Assembly: GCA_964521625.1 (NCBI GenBank)
Contig: CAZFSM010000019.1
Coordinates: 1-64,000 of the forward strand
DNA: 64,000 nucleotides
Source: UBA1444 sp964521625
GTDB taxonomy: Bacteria; Bacillota; Negativicutes; UBA1444
Direction: 5' to 3'
Made by a program: the position numbers and the translations under genes. Each line of letters begins with the position of its first letter. Position 1 is the stretch's first letter. Of this stretch, positions 7,528-17,400 are shown piece by piece. Below the pieces are notes generated by a model. The model made no database searches. It had not been told where the DNA came from and saw only the letters and a list, made by a program, of their open reading frames with translations.

Positions 7528-9999
7528 ATGACTCGTCATATTCGGAACCCAATCATTATAGGCGGGGTGGTTTTGCTTTGTTTCATCTGGGCAGGCTTGT
7601 ATTTCTATGTCCAAAGCGAACGGCGGCAGGCGCTGGACTACGCCGTTCAACAAGCAACCGGCTATTCCCGTGCGTTTGAAGAACATATCGTGAGCACAAT
7701 TCGCGGCATGGATCAGATCGTCCTGTTTCTGAAATATCAGGTGGAAAAAGACGGCTGGAATCTCGATGTGCCGCAATTGGTTGCCGAAAAGAGATTTGAA
7801 GGGCAGCCGTTTGTCCAGTTGGGTGTTGCAAATGCCAACGGCGATGTCGTTGCCAATAATATCGTGCCGTTTGTGAAGGCTAACGTTAGGGACCGAGATC
7901 ATTTTTTGGCGCATCAGGCGGTTGATACAAAGAAGCTATTTATCAGCAGACCGGTAGTGGCGCGCGTGTCAGGAAAATGGTCGATACAGCTGAGCCGGCG
8001 AATCAACAACCCGGATGGCTCTTTTGGCGGCATTGCGTTAAGCTCGATCGACCCATACTACTTGGCGGATTTTTATAAACTGGTGAATTTGGGTAAACAA
8101 TCCTCGATTTCCCTGATTGGTCGCGATGGGTTTATACGGGTTTGGCAAGTCGACACTACACTTGGCGTCGGTGAAGATTTGCGGCGGAACCCGTTGATGG
8201 AAATCGTGGCCGCTGGCGGTTCGGGCACGTATACCATGCAAAGTCCGCTGGACGGGGTCAAACGGATTTACTGTTATCGCGAATTGCCGGAGTATCCACT
8301 GCTGGTCGCAGTGGGGGTGTCGGAAGAACAAGTTTTTCGTGAGTTGAACCAACGTCTGGTTGCCTATTATTGGTTTGCCGGTGCGATGAGCGTAGTTGTT
8401 TGCTTGTTTGTCGGCGTAGCGCTGTTGATTATTTCCCGCCGCCGGCAAAGTGAGGTTCAGATTGTCCTGCGTGAAATTGCCGAGGTCGCGGTTGATTCGC
8501 CTGCGTTGGATGAATTGTACGCGAAAATTCACCAGTCGGTCGGCCGTGTGCTGCCATCGCGAAATTTTTTCGTGGCGTTGTTGGAGCCGGAAACGCAGGA
8601 AATTGTTGTGGTATATTGTGTGGACGAAACCAATTCCATCCCGCGGCGGAGACCTTTAGCGAAAGGATTTACCGAGTATATTCTGCGGCAACAACAGGCA
8701 GTTTTTCTAACGACTCGAGGCTATGAAGCGTTGAATGAAAGTGGCGAGATTGACGTTCGATTCATGCCGGTCAGTGAATGTCTGGGGGCGCCGCTGCGTT
8801 CCTCCAGCGGCGAGATATTCGGCGTGATTGTCATTTTTTCCATTAATGTTACAGGTATGGATAAAAGAGAAGACACCGCCTTGATGGCGACGATCGCCGC
8901 ACAGGTCTCGTTGGCGATCGAGCGGAAACGGACTGAACAGGAACTGCGATTCAGCCAGGTTCGTTACCGGACAATCATGGAGCAGTCATTCGAAGCCCTG
9001 GCGGTGATCGATATCCATACCCAGGAAGTGGTGGAGGTCAATCAGCGGTTTACCGAACTGTTCGGATATTCGTTGCCGCAGGATACACCTCTCTATGTCA
9101 GTCGATTTGTCGTCGATTCACAAAGTAATCTGGACCGGTATTATAACAAAACCATCCGGCAGCAGAACGTTTTACCGGCGGAGGTGAGGAATTTCCGCCA
9201 TAAAAACGGGCTGGATGTATTTGTCGAAAGGGCCGGTACTTTGCTCCACATTGAAGGCAGAGAAATATATGTGGCCAGCATGCGTGATATTACTGCCGAA
9301 CATTACCGGCAAGCAGCCTTGGCGCGGGATATCGAGGTGGCCAGCCGATTGCAGCTGGGACTGTTGCCCGACCTGCCGGAATCGCCGTTGGTCCGCATTC
9401 AGACGATTTACCGTCCGCTGCGTTTTGTCAGTGGCGACTCGTATCATCTGGAATGGTCTAATAGCGGGAAACTGTTGCGCGGTTTTTTGCTTGATGTTTC
9501 TGGCCATGGCCTGGCGACAGCGATTCAGACGTCAGCGATCAATGTGCTGCTGCGAGAGGCGTCGAAGTCAAACTTGCCGCTATTGGGCCAGCTGCGACGT
9601 ATCAACACGCGATCAGAAAAGTACTTCACCGAGGACACTTATGTGGCCATGTTGGGATTTGAACTTGATTTATCAGCAAAAGAACTGCGCTATGTCGGCG
9701 CCGGAATCACCCAGTTTTATGCCAACGACAAAAAAATCGAAACTCCGGGCATGTTTGTCGGCATGTGGCGGGATGTCGATTTCACGATGAATGTGTTGCC
9801 GATAGAAACCGGCGATAGCTTTTTCTTCCTGACCGATGGATTTACGGACGTCATGGTGCGAGCGGATAATGACAGGTTATGGCCAATAGGCGGAGCTGAT
9901 TTCGACGCAAGCCTGACCGCATTGCAGCGACTGGCTGATGAGGGTGCGCTGCGTGATGACGCGACGGCGATATGCCTGCACATCAACAAAATGGGGTAA
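7528..9999 (+). CDS. Membrane-bound SpoIIE/RsbU-type PP2C phosphatase with dCache, GAF and PAS sensors
   Basis: About 823 residues. A signal-anchor span (~8-28) is followed by an extracytoplasmic double-Cache domain (~35-270), a second span (~275-300, FAGAMSVVVCLFVGVALLII), a GAF domain (~320-470), a PAS domain (~485-600) and a C-terminal PP2C SpoIIE domain. Metal-site motifs are intact: SGDSY, DVSGHG, LTDGFTD and LRDDAT. Such enzymes dephosphorylate STAS-type anti-sigma antagonists in partner-switching modules. The reading frame stays open well upstream, but homology begins at ATG 7528 (GAGAGGG 9 nt before), so I start there. No STAS or anti-sigma gene lies nearby, so its substrate is encoded elsewhere. 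Confidence 0.9.
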   Translation: MTRHIRNPIIIGGVVLLCFIWAGLYFYVQSERRQALDYAVQQATGYSRAFEEHIVSTIRGMDQIVLFLKYQVEKDGWNLDVPQLVAEKRFEGQPFVQLGVANANGDVVANNIVPFVKANVRDRDHFLAHQAVDTKKLFISRPVVARVSGKWSIQLSRRINNPDGSFGGIALSSIDPYYLADFYKLVNLGKQSSISLIGRDGFIRVWQVDTTLGVGEDLRRNPLMEIVAAGGSGTYTMQSPLDGVKRIYCYRELPEYPLLVAVGVSEEQVFRELNQRLVAYYWFAGAMSVVVCLFVGVALLIISRRRQSEVQIVLREIAEVAVDSPALDELYAKIHQSVGRVLPSRNFFVALLEPETQEIVVVYCVDETNSIPRRRPLAKGFTEYILRQQQAVFLTTRGYEALNESGEIDVRFMPVSECLGAPLRSSSGEIFGVIVIFSINVTGMDKREDTALMATIAAQVSLAIERKRTEQELRFSQVRYRTIMEQSFEALAVIDIHTQEVVEVNQRFTELFGYSLPQDTPLYVSRFVVDSQSNLDRYYNKTIRQQNVLPAEVRNFRHKNGLDVFVERAGTLLHIEGREIYVASMRDITAEHYRQAALARDIEVASRLQLGLLPDLPESPLVRIQTIYRPLRFVSGDSYHLEWSNSGKLLRGFLLDVSGHGLATAIQTSAINVLLREASKSNLPLLGQLRRINTRSEKYFTEDTYVAMLGFELDLSAKELRYVGAGITQFYANDKKIETPGMFVGMWRDVDFTMNVLPIETGDSFFFLTDGFTDVMVRADNDRLWPIGGADFDASLTALQRLADEGALRDDATAICLHINKMG

Positions 10000-10137
10000 G
10001 CCGGTTGAATTTGCTTTGCAGGAGGCCCGATGTGCTCGATGCGAAGTGCGAAAAAGAAGGATTATCGCAATCAGGCTGGAAATTAAACACTATCAATTCT
10101 TCACTGCCGCGAGGCAAATTCGAAAGGGGACCCTGTC

Positions 10138-11070
10138 ATGGAGAACAATTGCAGTAATCCCGAACAATTGCTTGTAGAGTATCACTACCGTTATTTTAAA
10201 CATTTTGTAATTGTTTGTGACTCCCAGCTTCGCGTGACCTGGTGCAACAACGAATTTTTGCGCGTGGGCAATTTTGATAAGATGCCGATTGGTGTTGACA
10301 TCAATGAGTTTTTATCGAGTGAAGGTCAGCTCAGTCTGCGCGAAATGGACGACAGCCCGGACCGCAATCTGGTGTTGGGCTTTTCGTTTAAGGGAAACAC
10401 CTCGTCGCATAATTGTATTGTGCTGAAACGCCAGGACCAGCTGATGATCGTGGCGCAGGATACTGTGCAACCGGACCTGGGCACGATGGCGGATATGGGG
10501 AAAATCAACAATGAAATGGCGACGCTGACCAGAGAACTTAGTGAAAAGAAAACTGCGCTGGAGAATGCCTATGCCAAGATAAGTGAACTGATTTCTACAG
10601 ATTACCTGACAGGACTGGCATCGCGCAAATACATTCATGAGTCGTTTATCAAGGCCGCCAGCTTTGCCAAACGTACGGCAACACCACTCACCATCATCAT
10701 GGCCGATTTGGATTTTTTTAAACAGGTGAATGATACGTTCGGCCATCTCGCAGGCGATAAAGTGCTGATGGCAGTTGCCAGACTGATTCGTAAGATTGCC
10801 CGTAATGAGGATTTGGCCGGACGGTTTGGCGGCGAGGAATTTATTATGATTCTGGTCGGTACCGACCAGGCAGGCGGAAAAATATTTGCTGAGCGCTTGC
10901 GGCAAAAAACCGAGCAAATGAAAGTGCCGGGCGTGACAACGAAAATTACCATGAGCCTTGGCGTTACCGAGTTCTTGCCTGATGATACGCCCGACACGGC
11001 GATCAAGCGGGCGGATGAAGCGATGTATATGGCAAAGCGCGCCGGGCGCAACCAGGTAATTGTGATATAA
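10138..11070 (+). CDS. Diguanylate cyclase (PAS-like sensor + GGDEF)
   Basis: A 310-residue cytoplasmic protein expected to make cyclic di-GMP. Residues ~15-115 look PAS-like (HFVIVCDSQLRVTWCNNEFL), residues ~125-150 form a coiled-coil linker (EMATLTRELSEKKTALENA), and the GGDEF domain runs ~155-310. The active site is GGEEF (residues 231-235), compatible with activity. An RxxD inhibitory site (RNED, 222-225) lies exactly five residues upstream, so product feedback is expected. It follows the PP2C gene by 138 nt, in which I see no gene or clear terminator. Confidence 0.92.
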   Translation: MENNCSNPEQLLVEYHYRYFKHFVIVCDSQLRVTWCNNEFLRVGNFDKMPIGVDINEFLSSEGQLSLREMDDSPDRNLVLGFSFKGNTSSHNCIVLKRQDQLMIVAQDTVQPDLGTMADMGKINNEMATLTRELSEKKTALENAYAKISELISTDYLTGLASRKYIHESFIKAASFAKRTATPLTIIMADLDFFKQVNDTFGHLAGDKVLMAVARLIRKIARNEDLAGRFGGEEFIMILVGTDQAGGKIFAERLRQKTEQMKVPGVTTKITMSLGVTEFLPDDTPDTAIKRADEAMYMAKRAGRNQVIVI

Positions 11071-11111
11071 GCGCTTGATTTTTTTTGCCGATTTGGTTAT
11101 GATAATTGCAG

Positions 11112-11360
11112 TCACGGTGATGCGGGAAACAGTAACCTGAACCGATCCCTAAGGATCGTCAGCGAGCCGGAGAGGGTGGAAGCCCGGCAGATCAGGTGAA
11201 CGGCATTCCCAAACCACGGGAGGAAACATCCGCTTGCGCGGATCGAGTAAAACCCGTAATAAAAACAAGGTGGACCCGACAAGGGTCAAGCAGGGTGGAA
11301 CCGCGGGCAAGTAAACCCGTCCCTGCAACGATTTCGTTGCAGAGACGGGTATTTTTATCT
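11112..11360 (+). promoter_or_regulatory. T-box leader of glyQS (glycine-specific)
   Basis: A tRNA-sensing transcriptional T-box. The conserved antiterminator sequence AGGGTGGAACCGCGGG is at 11292-11307. The likely specifier triplet GGC (11202-11204, in GTGAACGGCATTCCC) matches glycine. An intrinsic terminator (11315-11350, ACCCGTC stem with a TTTCG apex and a following T-run) overlaps the antiterminator region. Uncharged tRNA-Gly should favour read-through into glyQ. Confidence 0.93.
11315..11357 (+). terminator. Regulated terminator of the glyQS T-box
   Basis: Stem ACCCGTCCCTGCAACGA pairing with TCGTTGCAGAGACGGGT, followed by ATTTTTAT. It is mutually exclusive with the T-box antiterminator. 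Confidence 0.88.
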
Positions 11361-11390
11361 GCATTTTTAGCATGAAGGGGGAAAATCAGC

Positions 11391-12266
11391 ATGACATTTC
11401 AGGAAATTATTCTTACGCTGCAGAAGTTCTGGGCAAACCAGAATTGCTTGATTCAGCAGCCTTACGACGTGGAGAAAGGCGCAGGCACGATGAATCCGGC
11501 GACCTTTTTACGCGCATTGGGCCCGGAACCATGGAACGTGGCCTATGTCGAACCGTCGCGCCGTCCCAACGACGGTCGTTACGGCGACAATCCCAATCGT
11601 TTGTTCCAACATCATCAATACCAGGTGATCATGAAGCCGTCACCGCTGAACATCCAGGAACTGTATCTGGAAAGTCTGGCCCAACTAGGTATTAAAGCAG
11701 CTGAGCATGATATCCGGTTTGTTGAGGACAACTGGGAGTCGCCAACCCTCGGCGCCTGGGGTCTCGGCTGGGAAGTCTGGCTGGACGGCATGGAAATCAC
11801 CCAGTTTACCTATTTCCAACAAGTCGGCAGTATCGACGTGAAACCGGTTTCGGTGGAGATCACCTACGGTCTGGAACGGCTGTCGATGTACATCCAGGGC
11901 AAGGAAAATGTATTTGATATCGAGTGGGTTGATGGCATAACCTATGGCGATGTATTCCACCGCAATGAAGTGGAGCATTCGCACTACAACTTTGAAATTG
12001 CCGATACCGATATGTTATTCCGCCTGTTTGACATGTACGAAAAGGAAGCGACCCGCGTTGTAGATATGGGCTATGTACTGCCAGCCTATGACTATGTGCT
12101 GAAATGCTCGCATTCCTTCAACCTGCTGAATTCGCGCGGCGCGATCAGCGTTAGCGAGCGGACGGCGTTTATCGGTCGGGTGCGAAATCTGGCCCGGCTC
12201 TGTGCGCAGGGATATCTGGATCAGCGCGAAAAACTAGGATTTCCGCTGCTGAAGGGGGCGAAATAA
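11391..12266 (+). CDS. glyQ: Glycine--tRNA ligase, alpha subunit
   Basis: A 291-residue class II aminoacyl-tRNA synthetase catalytic subunit of the bacterial alpha2-beta2 glycyl-tRNA synthetase, which charges tRNA-Gly. The family opening is clear (FQEIILTLQKFWANQNCLI, then YDVEKGAGTMNPATFLRALG), as is VAYVEPSRRPNDGRYGDNPN. Length matches the family. AAGGGGG lies upstream of ATG 11391. One nucleotide separates it from glyS, so the two are translated together under T-box control. Confidence 0.97.
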   Translation: MTFQEIILTLQKFWANQNCLIQQPYDVEKGAGTMNPATFLRALGPEPWNVAYVEPSRRPNDGRYGDNPNRLFQHHQYQVIMKPSPLNIQELYLESLAQLGIKAAEHDIRFVEDNWESPTLGAWGLGWEVWLDGMEITQFTYFQQVGSIDVKPVSVEITYGLERLSMYIQGKENVFDIEWVDGITYGDVFHRNEVEHSHYNFEIADTDMLFRLFDMYEKEATRVVDMGYVLPAYDYVLKCSHSFNLLNSRGAISVSERTAFIGRVRNLARLCAQGYLDQREKLGFPLLKGAK

Positions 12267-12267
12267 A

Positions 12268-14355
12268 ATGGCGAAAGATTTATTGTTTGAGATTGGCACC
12301 GAAGAGATTCCGGCCCGATTTATGCCGGGTGCGTTGGCTCAGCTGGCGGAAAATGCCGCCAAGTCTTTGAATGAAGCTCGTATTACTTATTCAGAATTAA
12401 AAACCTACGGTACGCCTCGCCGCCTGGCGCTGATTGTTATGTCGGTTGCCCAAATGCAGGCAGATCAGGTGACTCGCAAAAAAGGACCGTCAGCCAAGGT
12501 CGCTTTTGATGCAGCCGGTCAGCCATCGAAAGCCCTGGAAGGGTTTGCCCGCAGCTCTGGTGTCACGGTTGCTGATCTGGTCAATGAAGAGGGCTACATG
12601 TATGCTGTTTTGCAGGAAACTGGCAAGCCGGTGGCTGATTTGTTGCCCGGGTTATTGCTGCAGTTGGTGGAAACGCAAAATTTCCCCAAGAATATGCGCT
12701 GGGGCGATCTGGACTTTAAATTTGTCCGGCCGATTCACTGGCTGGTCGCCTTGTACGGGCAGGAAATCGTGCCGATTTCTGTCGCAGGCATCAATGCCGG
12801 CAACACAAGCAAAGGGCATCGAATACTCGGTTCCGATCGGATTGAAATTGCCAGCGCCACAGAGTACCCGGATAAAATGAAGCAGAATTTTGTGATTGTG
12901 GACCAGGAAGAACGCCGCGAACTGATTCGCCGGCAGGTGGAAGCGATTGCACTGGAACAGGGCGGCACGGCGACGATTGATGACGAACTGCTGGAAGAAG
13001 TGCTGTATCTGGTGGAATACCCGACTGCCTTGTGCGGCAGTTTCGACGAAAAGTATCTTGAATTGCCGTCCGAAGCGATCATCACACCGATGCGCGAACA
13101 CCAGCGATATTTCCCCGTTTTCAGCAAGGATGGCCGCTTGCAGCCGGTGTTTATCACAGTGCGTAACGGCGGAAGCGACCACATCGACAATGTACGTCAT
13201 GGCAACGAACGGGTGCTGCGGGCCCGGCTGGCCGATGCCCGATTCTTTTTTGAAGAAGACCGCAAACAGCCGCTGATTGACCGGGTCGATAAACTGAAAA
13301 CCATCGTGTTTCAGGAAGGCCTCGGCACGATGTACGACAAAGTGCAGCGACTACGCAAACTATCGGTGCTGATTGGCACGATGATGGGACTGGATGCTGC
13401 GCGGCTGGCGGAAGTCGACCGGGCGGCAGAACTAGCAAAGGCGGACCTGGTCACCGGTATGGTCTGCGAATTTACCGAGCTGCAAGGCGTAATGGGCCGT
13501 GAATATGCCAAACTGTCCGGCGAACCCGACGCAGTGGCGGATGCAGTCTTCGAACATTATCTGCCGCGGTTTGCCGGCGATAATCTGCCGCAGACTCCGG
13601 CAGGCCGCGCGGTAGCGATTGCCGACAAGATCGACAATATCGTGACCACATTCAGTCGCGGCAAAATCCCGACGGGATCGCAGGACCCCTATGCGTTGCG
13701 ACGCCAGGCGCTCGGAGTCGTAAACATTCAAATCGATGGCAAATTGTCGCTGTCGACGGTCGATATCGTTTTGGCGGCGCTGGATCTCATTGGAATCCAG
13801 GACGAGGAAAAACGGGTACACATCGTCACGGCGATGAATGAATTCTTCAAGCAACGGCTGAACGTGAAAAATGTGCTCGGCGATGCGGGGGTTCGTCACG
13901 ATGTGATTGAAGCCGTATTAAGCGCCGGCAATAACAATGTATACCAGGTTTGGCTGCGTGCTAACGCAATCATGACGCCAGAGGGCATGTCGGCAATGGA
14001 AAAAGCGGTGGAAGGCTTTACGCGGGCGGCAAATCTGGCGAACAAAAGCGAAAAACAGGATGCGGACCAGATCTACGAGAACCTGTTTGAAGTAGCGGAA
14101 GAGAAAGCGCTCTACGCAGCCTATCAAAGCGCCAGAAAACGTATCGACGACCTGACAGGCAAGCACGACTATGTCGGCGCTTTGCAAGTGGTTGCGGAAA
14201 TTTCCGCTCCTGTTGATGCGTTCTTCGCAGCAGTCATGGTCATGGTCGACGATCTGCAAGTCCGCAATAACCGCCTGGCCTTGTTGCGGGCGATTACCGG
14301 CCTTACGGCGGGGATCGTTGATTTGAGCAAGATCGTACCGGCGGCGAAAGCGTAA
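12268..14355 (+). CDS. glyS: Glycine--tRNA ligase, beta subunit
   Basis: A 695-residue beta subunit carrying tRNA recognition. It opens with DLLFEIGTEEIPARFMPGAL, the family signature, and contains PIHWLVALYG, MREHQRYFPVF and VRNGGSDHIDNVRHGNERVL. The C-terminal ~100 residues form a DALR-type anticodon-binding region. Full length for the family. The stop lies 57 nt from the convergent kinase gene; I see no strong terminator between them. Confidence 0.97.
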   Translation: MAKDLLFEIGTEEIPARFMPGALAQLAENAAKSLNEARITYSELKTYGTPRRLALIVMSVAQMQADQVTRKKGPSAKVAFDAAGQPSKALEGFARSSGVTVADLVNEEGYMYAVLQETGKPVADLLPGLLLQLVETQNFPKNMRWGDLDFKFVRPIHWLVALYGQEIVPISVAGINAGNTSKGHRILGSDRIEIASATEYPDKMKQNFVIVDQEERRELIRRQVEAIALEQGGTATIDDELLEEVLYLVEYPTALCGSFDEKYLELPSEAIITPMREHQRYFPVFSKDGRLQPVFITVRNGGSDHIDNVRHGNERVLRARLADARFFFEEDRKQPLIDRVDKLKTIVFQEGLGTMYDKVQRLRKLSVLIGTMMGLDAARLAEVDRAAELAKADLVTGMVCEFTELQGVMGREYAKLSGEPDAVADAVFEHYLPRFAGDNLPQTPAGRAVAIADKIDNIVTTFSRGKIPTGSQDPYALRRQALGVVNIQIDGKLSLSTVDIVLAALDLIGIQDEEKRVHIVTAMNEFFKQRLNVKNVLGDAGVRHDVIEAVLSAGNNNVYQVWLRANAIMTPEGMSAMEKAVEGFTRAANLANKSEKQDADQIYENLFEVAEEKALYAAYQSARKRIDDLTGKHDYVGALQVVAEISAPVDAFFAAVMVMVDDLQVRNNRLALLRAITGLTAGIVDLSKIVPAAKA

Positions 14356-14411
14356 GGCGATCAAACGCCCCCGGCTTTCCATGGAAGGATATATCTTTGA
14401 GCAGCTCCTCT

Positions 14412-17400
14412 TTAGGTTGATGTTGTCGTGGCTGCTCTCAGTGCTGATAGCGCAGCATCAAAATCGAATGATCGGATGCCGACGTCGATTCTGCGAATGT
14501 GGGTTGGAAAAGCCGTATTTAATAAATCTTTATTTTCCTCCAACACTTCACTGGCAGCCACGTCACCGGCGGCCAGTAATTCCTCTAGCTTTTCACAGAC
14601 TTTCCTGAGCTGCTTCCGGTCGACCTTGACCAGGGTCTTGTCCTGCTCCTTTGGCAAATTCCGTTCCAGTTGCGTGATTAGAATTTCCAACGGTTTTTTT
14701 AACTCTTCGAGCGCAAGATCAACTGCCTTGCGTGGCTGGCGTTCCCTGATTATGGTTTCGAGATTTTGTGCCAATTGCTGTAACACGGGGGCCCCGATAT
14801 TCGCGGACCCCCCTTTTAAGTTGTGCGCAATACGCTCTGCAGTGTTCCAGTCATTGACATCCAGCGACTCGACGATTTCATCTACAGTGAATTTCTGCCC
14901 ATTGACAAACTTGCGCAGCATTGAGAAGTAGAGCGGCTTCTTGCCGAGAACGCGCAGCAGTCCGCCAGCCATATCCAGCCCTTCGATGTCGAGCTGCAAG
15001 TCGCCAGCTTTTTTCCTATGCGCTTTTATCGTTGCCGCTTCAATAGTCGCGTGGCGCGGCTTGATCCATTTCAATAGCGTTTTCCATAAGTCTTCGGTTT
15101 CAATCGGTTTGGCTATATGGTCGTTCATACCCGCCGCCACGCAGCGATCGCGATCACCCTGCATGGCGTTGGCCGTCATTGCCACCACTGGAAGATCCTT
15201 GAACCGTTCTTCCCTGCGGATCGCCAAGGTCGCTGTCAATCCATCCATTACCGGCATTTGCATGTCCATCAGCACGATATCATAATCGGCAGCCATCACT
15301 TTGTCCAGTGCCATTTGACCGTTCTCTGCAAGATCGACAATGAAACCGGCATAGCGCAGCAGTTCGGTTGCCAATTCCTGGTTCATCTCATTGTCGTCCA
15401 CCAGCAATACGCGGGCTCCTTTGATGCCGGCAAGTCGATCAAATGTGTTGCCGGGCATATCTCCGGCGATACGTATGCCATCGACACCGCCTCCCAGAAT
15501 GAGTATCAGGCTGTTGAACAATGTCGAGGAATTGACCGGTTTAATGAGTATGCCTTCGATTCCCGCTTCCTCAATACTTTTAATGACTTCCTCGCGGTTG
15601 TGCGCCGTCACCATCATTATGTGCGGACTCCGGCGAAGCGGAAGCTCCCGTAACCGCTTGGACGTCTCGATACCACCCATGCCCGGCATCTGCCAGTCGA
15701 GAAAAACAATCTCATAAGTCACACCCTGGGTCTCGGCACGATTCACAGCTTTGATTGCCGATGCGCCTGACGCGGCCTGGTCGACCTTGAATCCCATGCT
15801 GCCGAGCAAGTCTCCCAGCACCAGACGGGCATTCTCATTGTCATCCACGACCAATACGCGTTTACCCTGCCAATCGTCCGACAACGGCATCTTGTTCTTT
15901 TTGTCGATGCCTTTGCCGAGGCGCGCCGTGAACCAGAAGGTGCTGCCCTTATCGGGTTCGCTTTCTACACCAACTTCTCCGCCCATCAATTCGGCCAGCT
16001 GTTTGGCTATGACCAGTCCGAGTCCGGTGCCTCCAAACTTGCGAGTGGTCGAGGCATCGGCCTGCGAAAAGCTCTGAAATAACAGTCCCATTTGTTCCTG
16101 CGTCAGGCCGATGCCTGTATCGCTTACGGCGCAGTAAATCAGTACATCATTGTCGGTTTGCTCTTTGAGACGTATGGAAATGTCGATCTCTCCCTGCTGC
16201 GTGAACTTGACGGCGTTGTTGCTGTAGTTGATAAGAATCTGACCCAGTCGTAGTGGATCGCCAATTAAATGGAGCGGCACTTTCTCATCTACGTTGAAAA
16301 CCAACTCCAGCCCTTTGGCAGAGGCTTTTTCGGCAATCAAATTAGCCACATTGTCGAGCACCTCCTCCAACATGAACTCGGTATTTTCAATCGACAATTT
16401 GCCTGCCTCAATTTTTGAGAGGTCGAGAATATCGTTGATTATGCTGAGCAGATGTTTGCCGGAACTTTGAATGTTCTTGATGTACTCCCGCTGGCGCTGT
16501 GACAGTTCGGTCTTCAGCGCCAAATAGGACATGCCGATAATTGCGTTCATTGGCGTTCGGATTTCGTGGCTCATACTGGAAAGAAAATCTGATTTGGCGA
16601 GGTTGGCTTTTTCCGCTGTAGCTTTGGCATAGGTTAGTTCGATATTCTTTTCCTGCAACACCTGATCCAGTCGTTTGCGTTCAGTCACGTCGCGCGCGGC
16701 GGCGAACACGCCTTGCAGTTTTCTGTCCCGATCATATAAGGTAGTCGCATTGAGGGATACCACCGTTTCCTTGCCATCTCTTGCACGCGCGGTGAGTTCG
16801 TAGTCGTTAACCTTCTTGTCGTTTAGAACCTTTTTAATACTGGCTTCAGCCTGATCAGGATCAGTGAAATAATTCTTGAACGGTGCGCCAATCAGTTCGT
16901 CACGCGTGCACCCTGTTAACGCTTCCATTTGTTTGTTGACGTCGGTGATAATACCGGACGGATCGGTAGTCATCAGCGCATCAACGTTAGATTCGAACAG
17001 AGAGCGTGTATAAAATTGATGGTCTCGGAGACGCTGGCTGAGCAGCTTTTGTTCTTCCTCGACCTGCTTGCGCGCGGTGTTGTCCGTACCGATCAACAGA
17101 TACCCGATAATGGCATCCAGATCGTCTCGTAGCGCCGTGACTGACACGACCGCCGGGAAGCGGCTCCCGTCCTTGCGAATGTAGGTTAACTCATAAATGT
17201 CCTCAATCCCGCGCGAAGCCTTAAATACCAACGCCTCAAAACCCGGCGTAATCGGGGTTTCCAGTTCGACGCTCAAGGTTTTGGCGCGAGCTATCACTTC
17301 CTGTGGATCGGAAATGTCGGCGGGTGTGATCTTGTTCATTACTTCGGCGGCAGTATAACCCAGCATACGTTCCGCGCCGACGTTGAATATCTGAATAACG

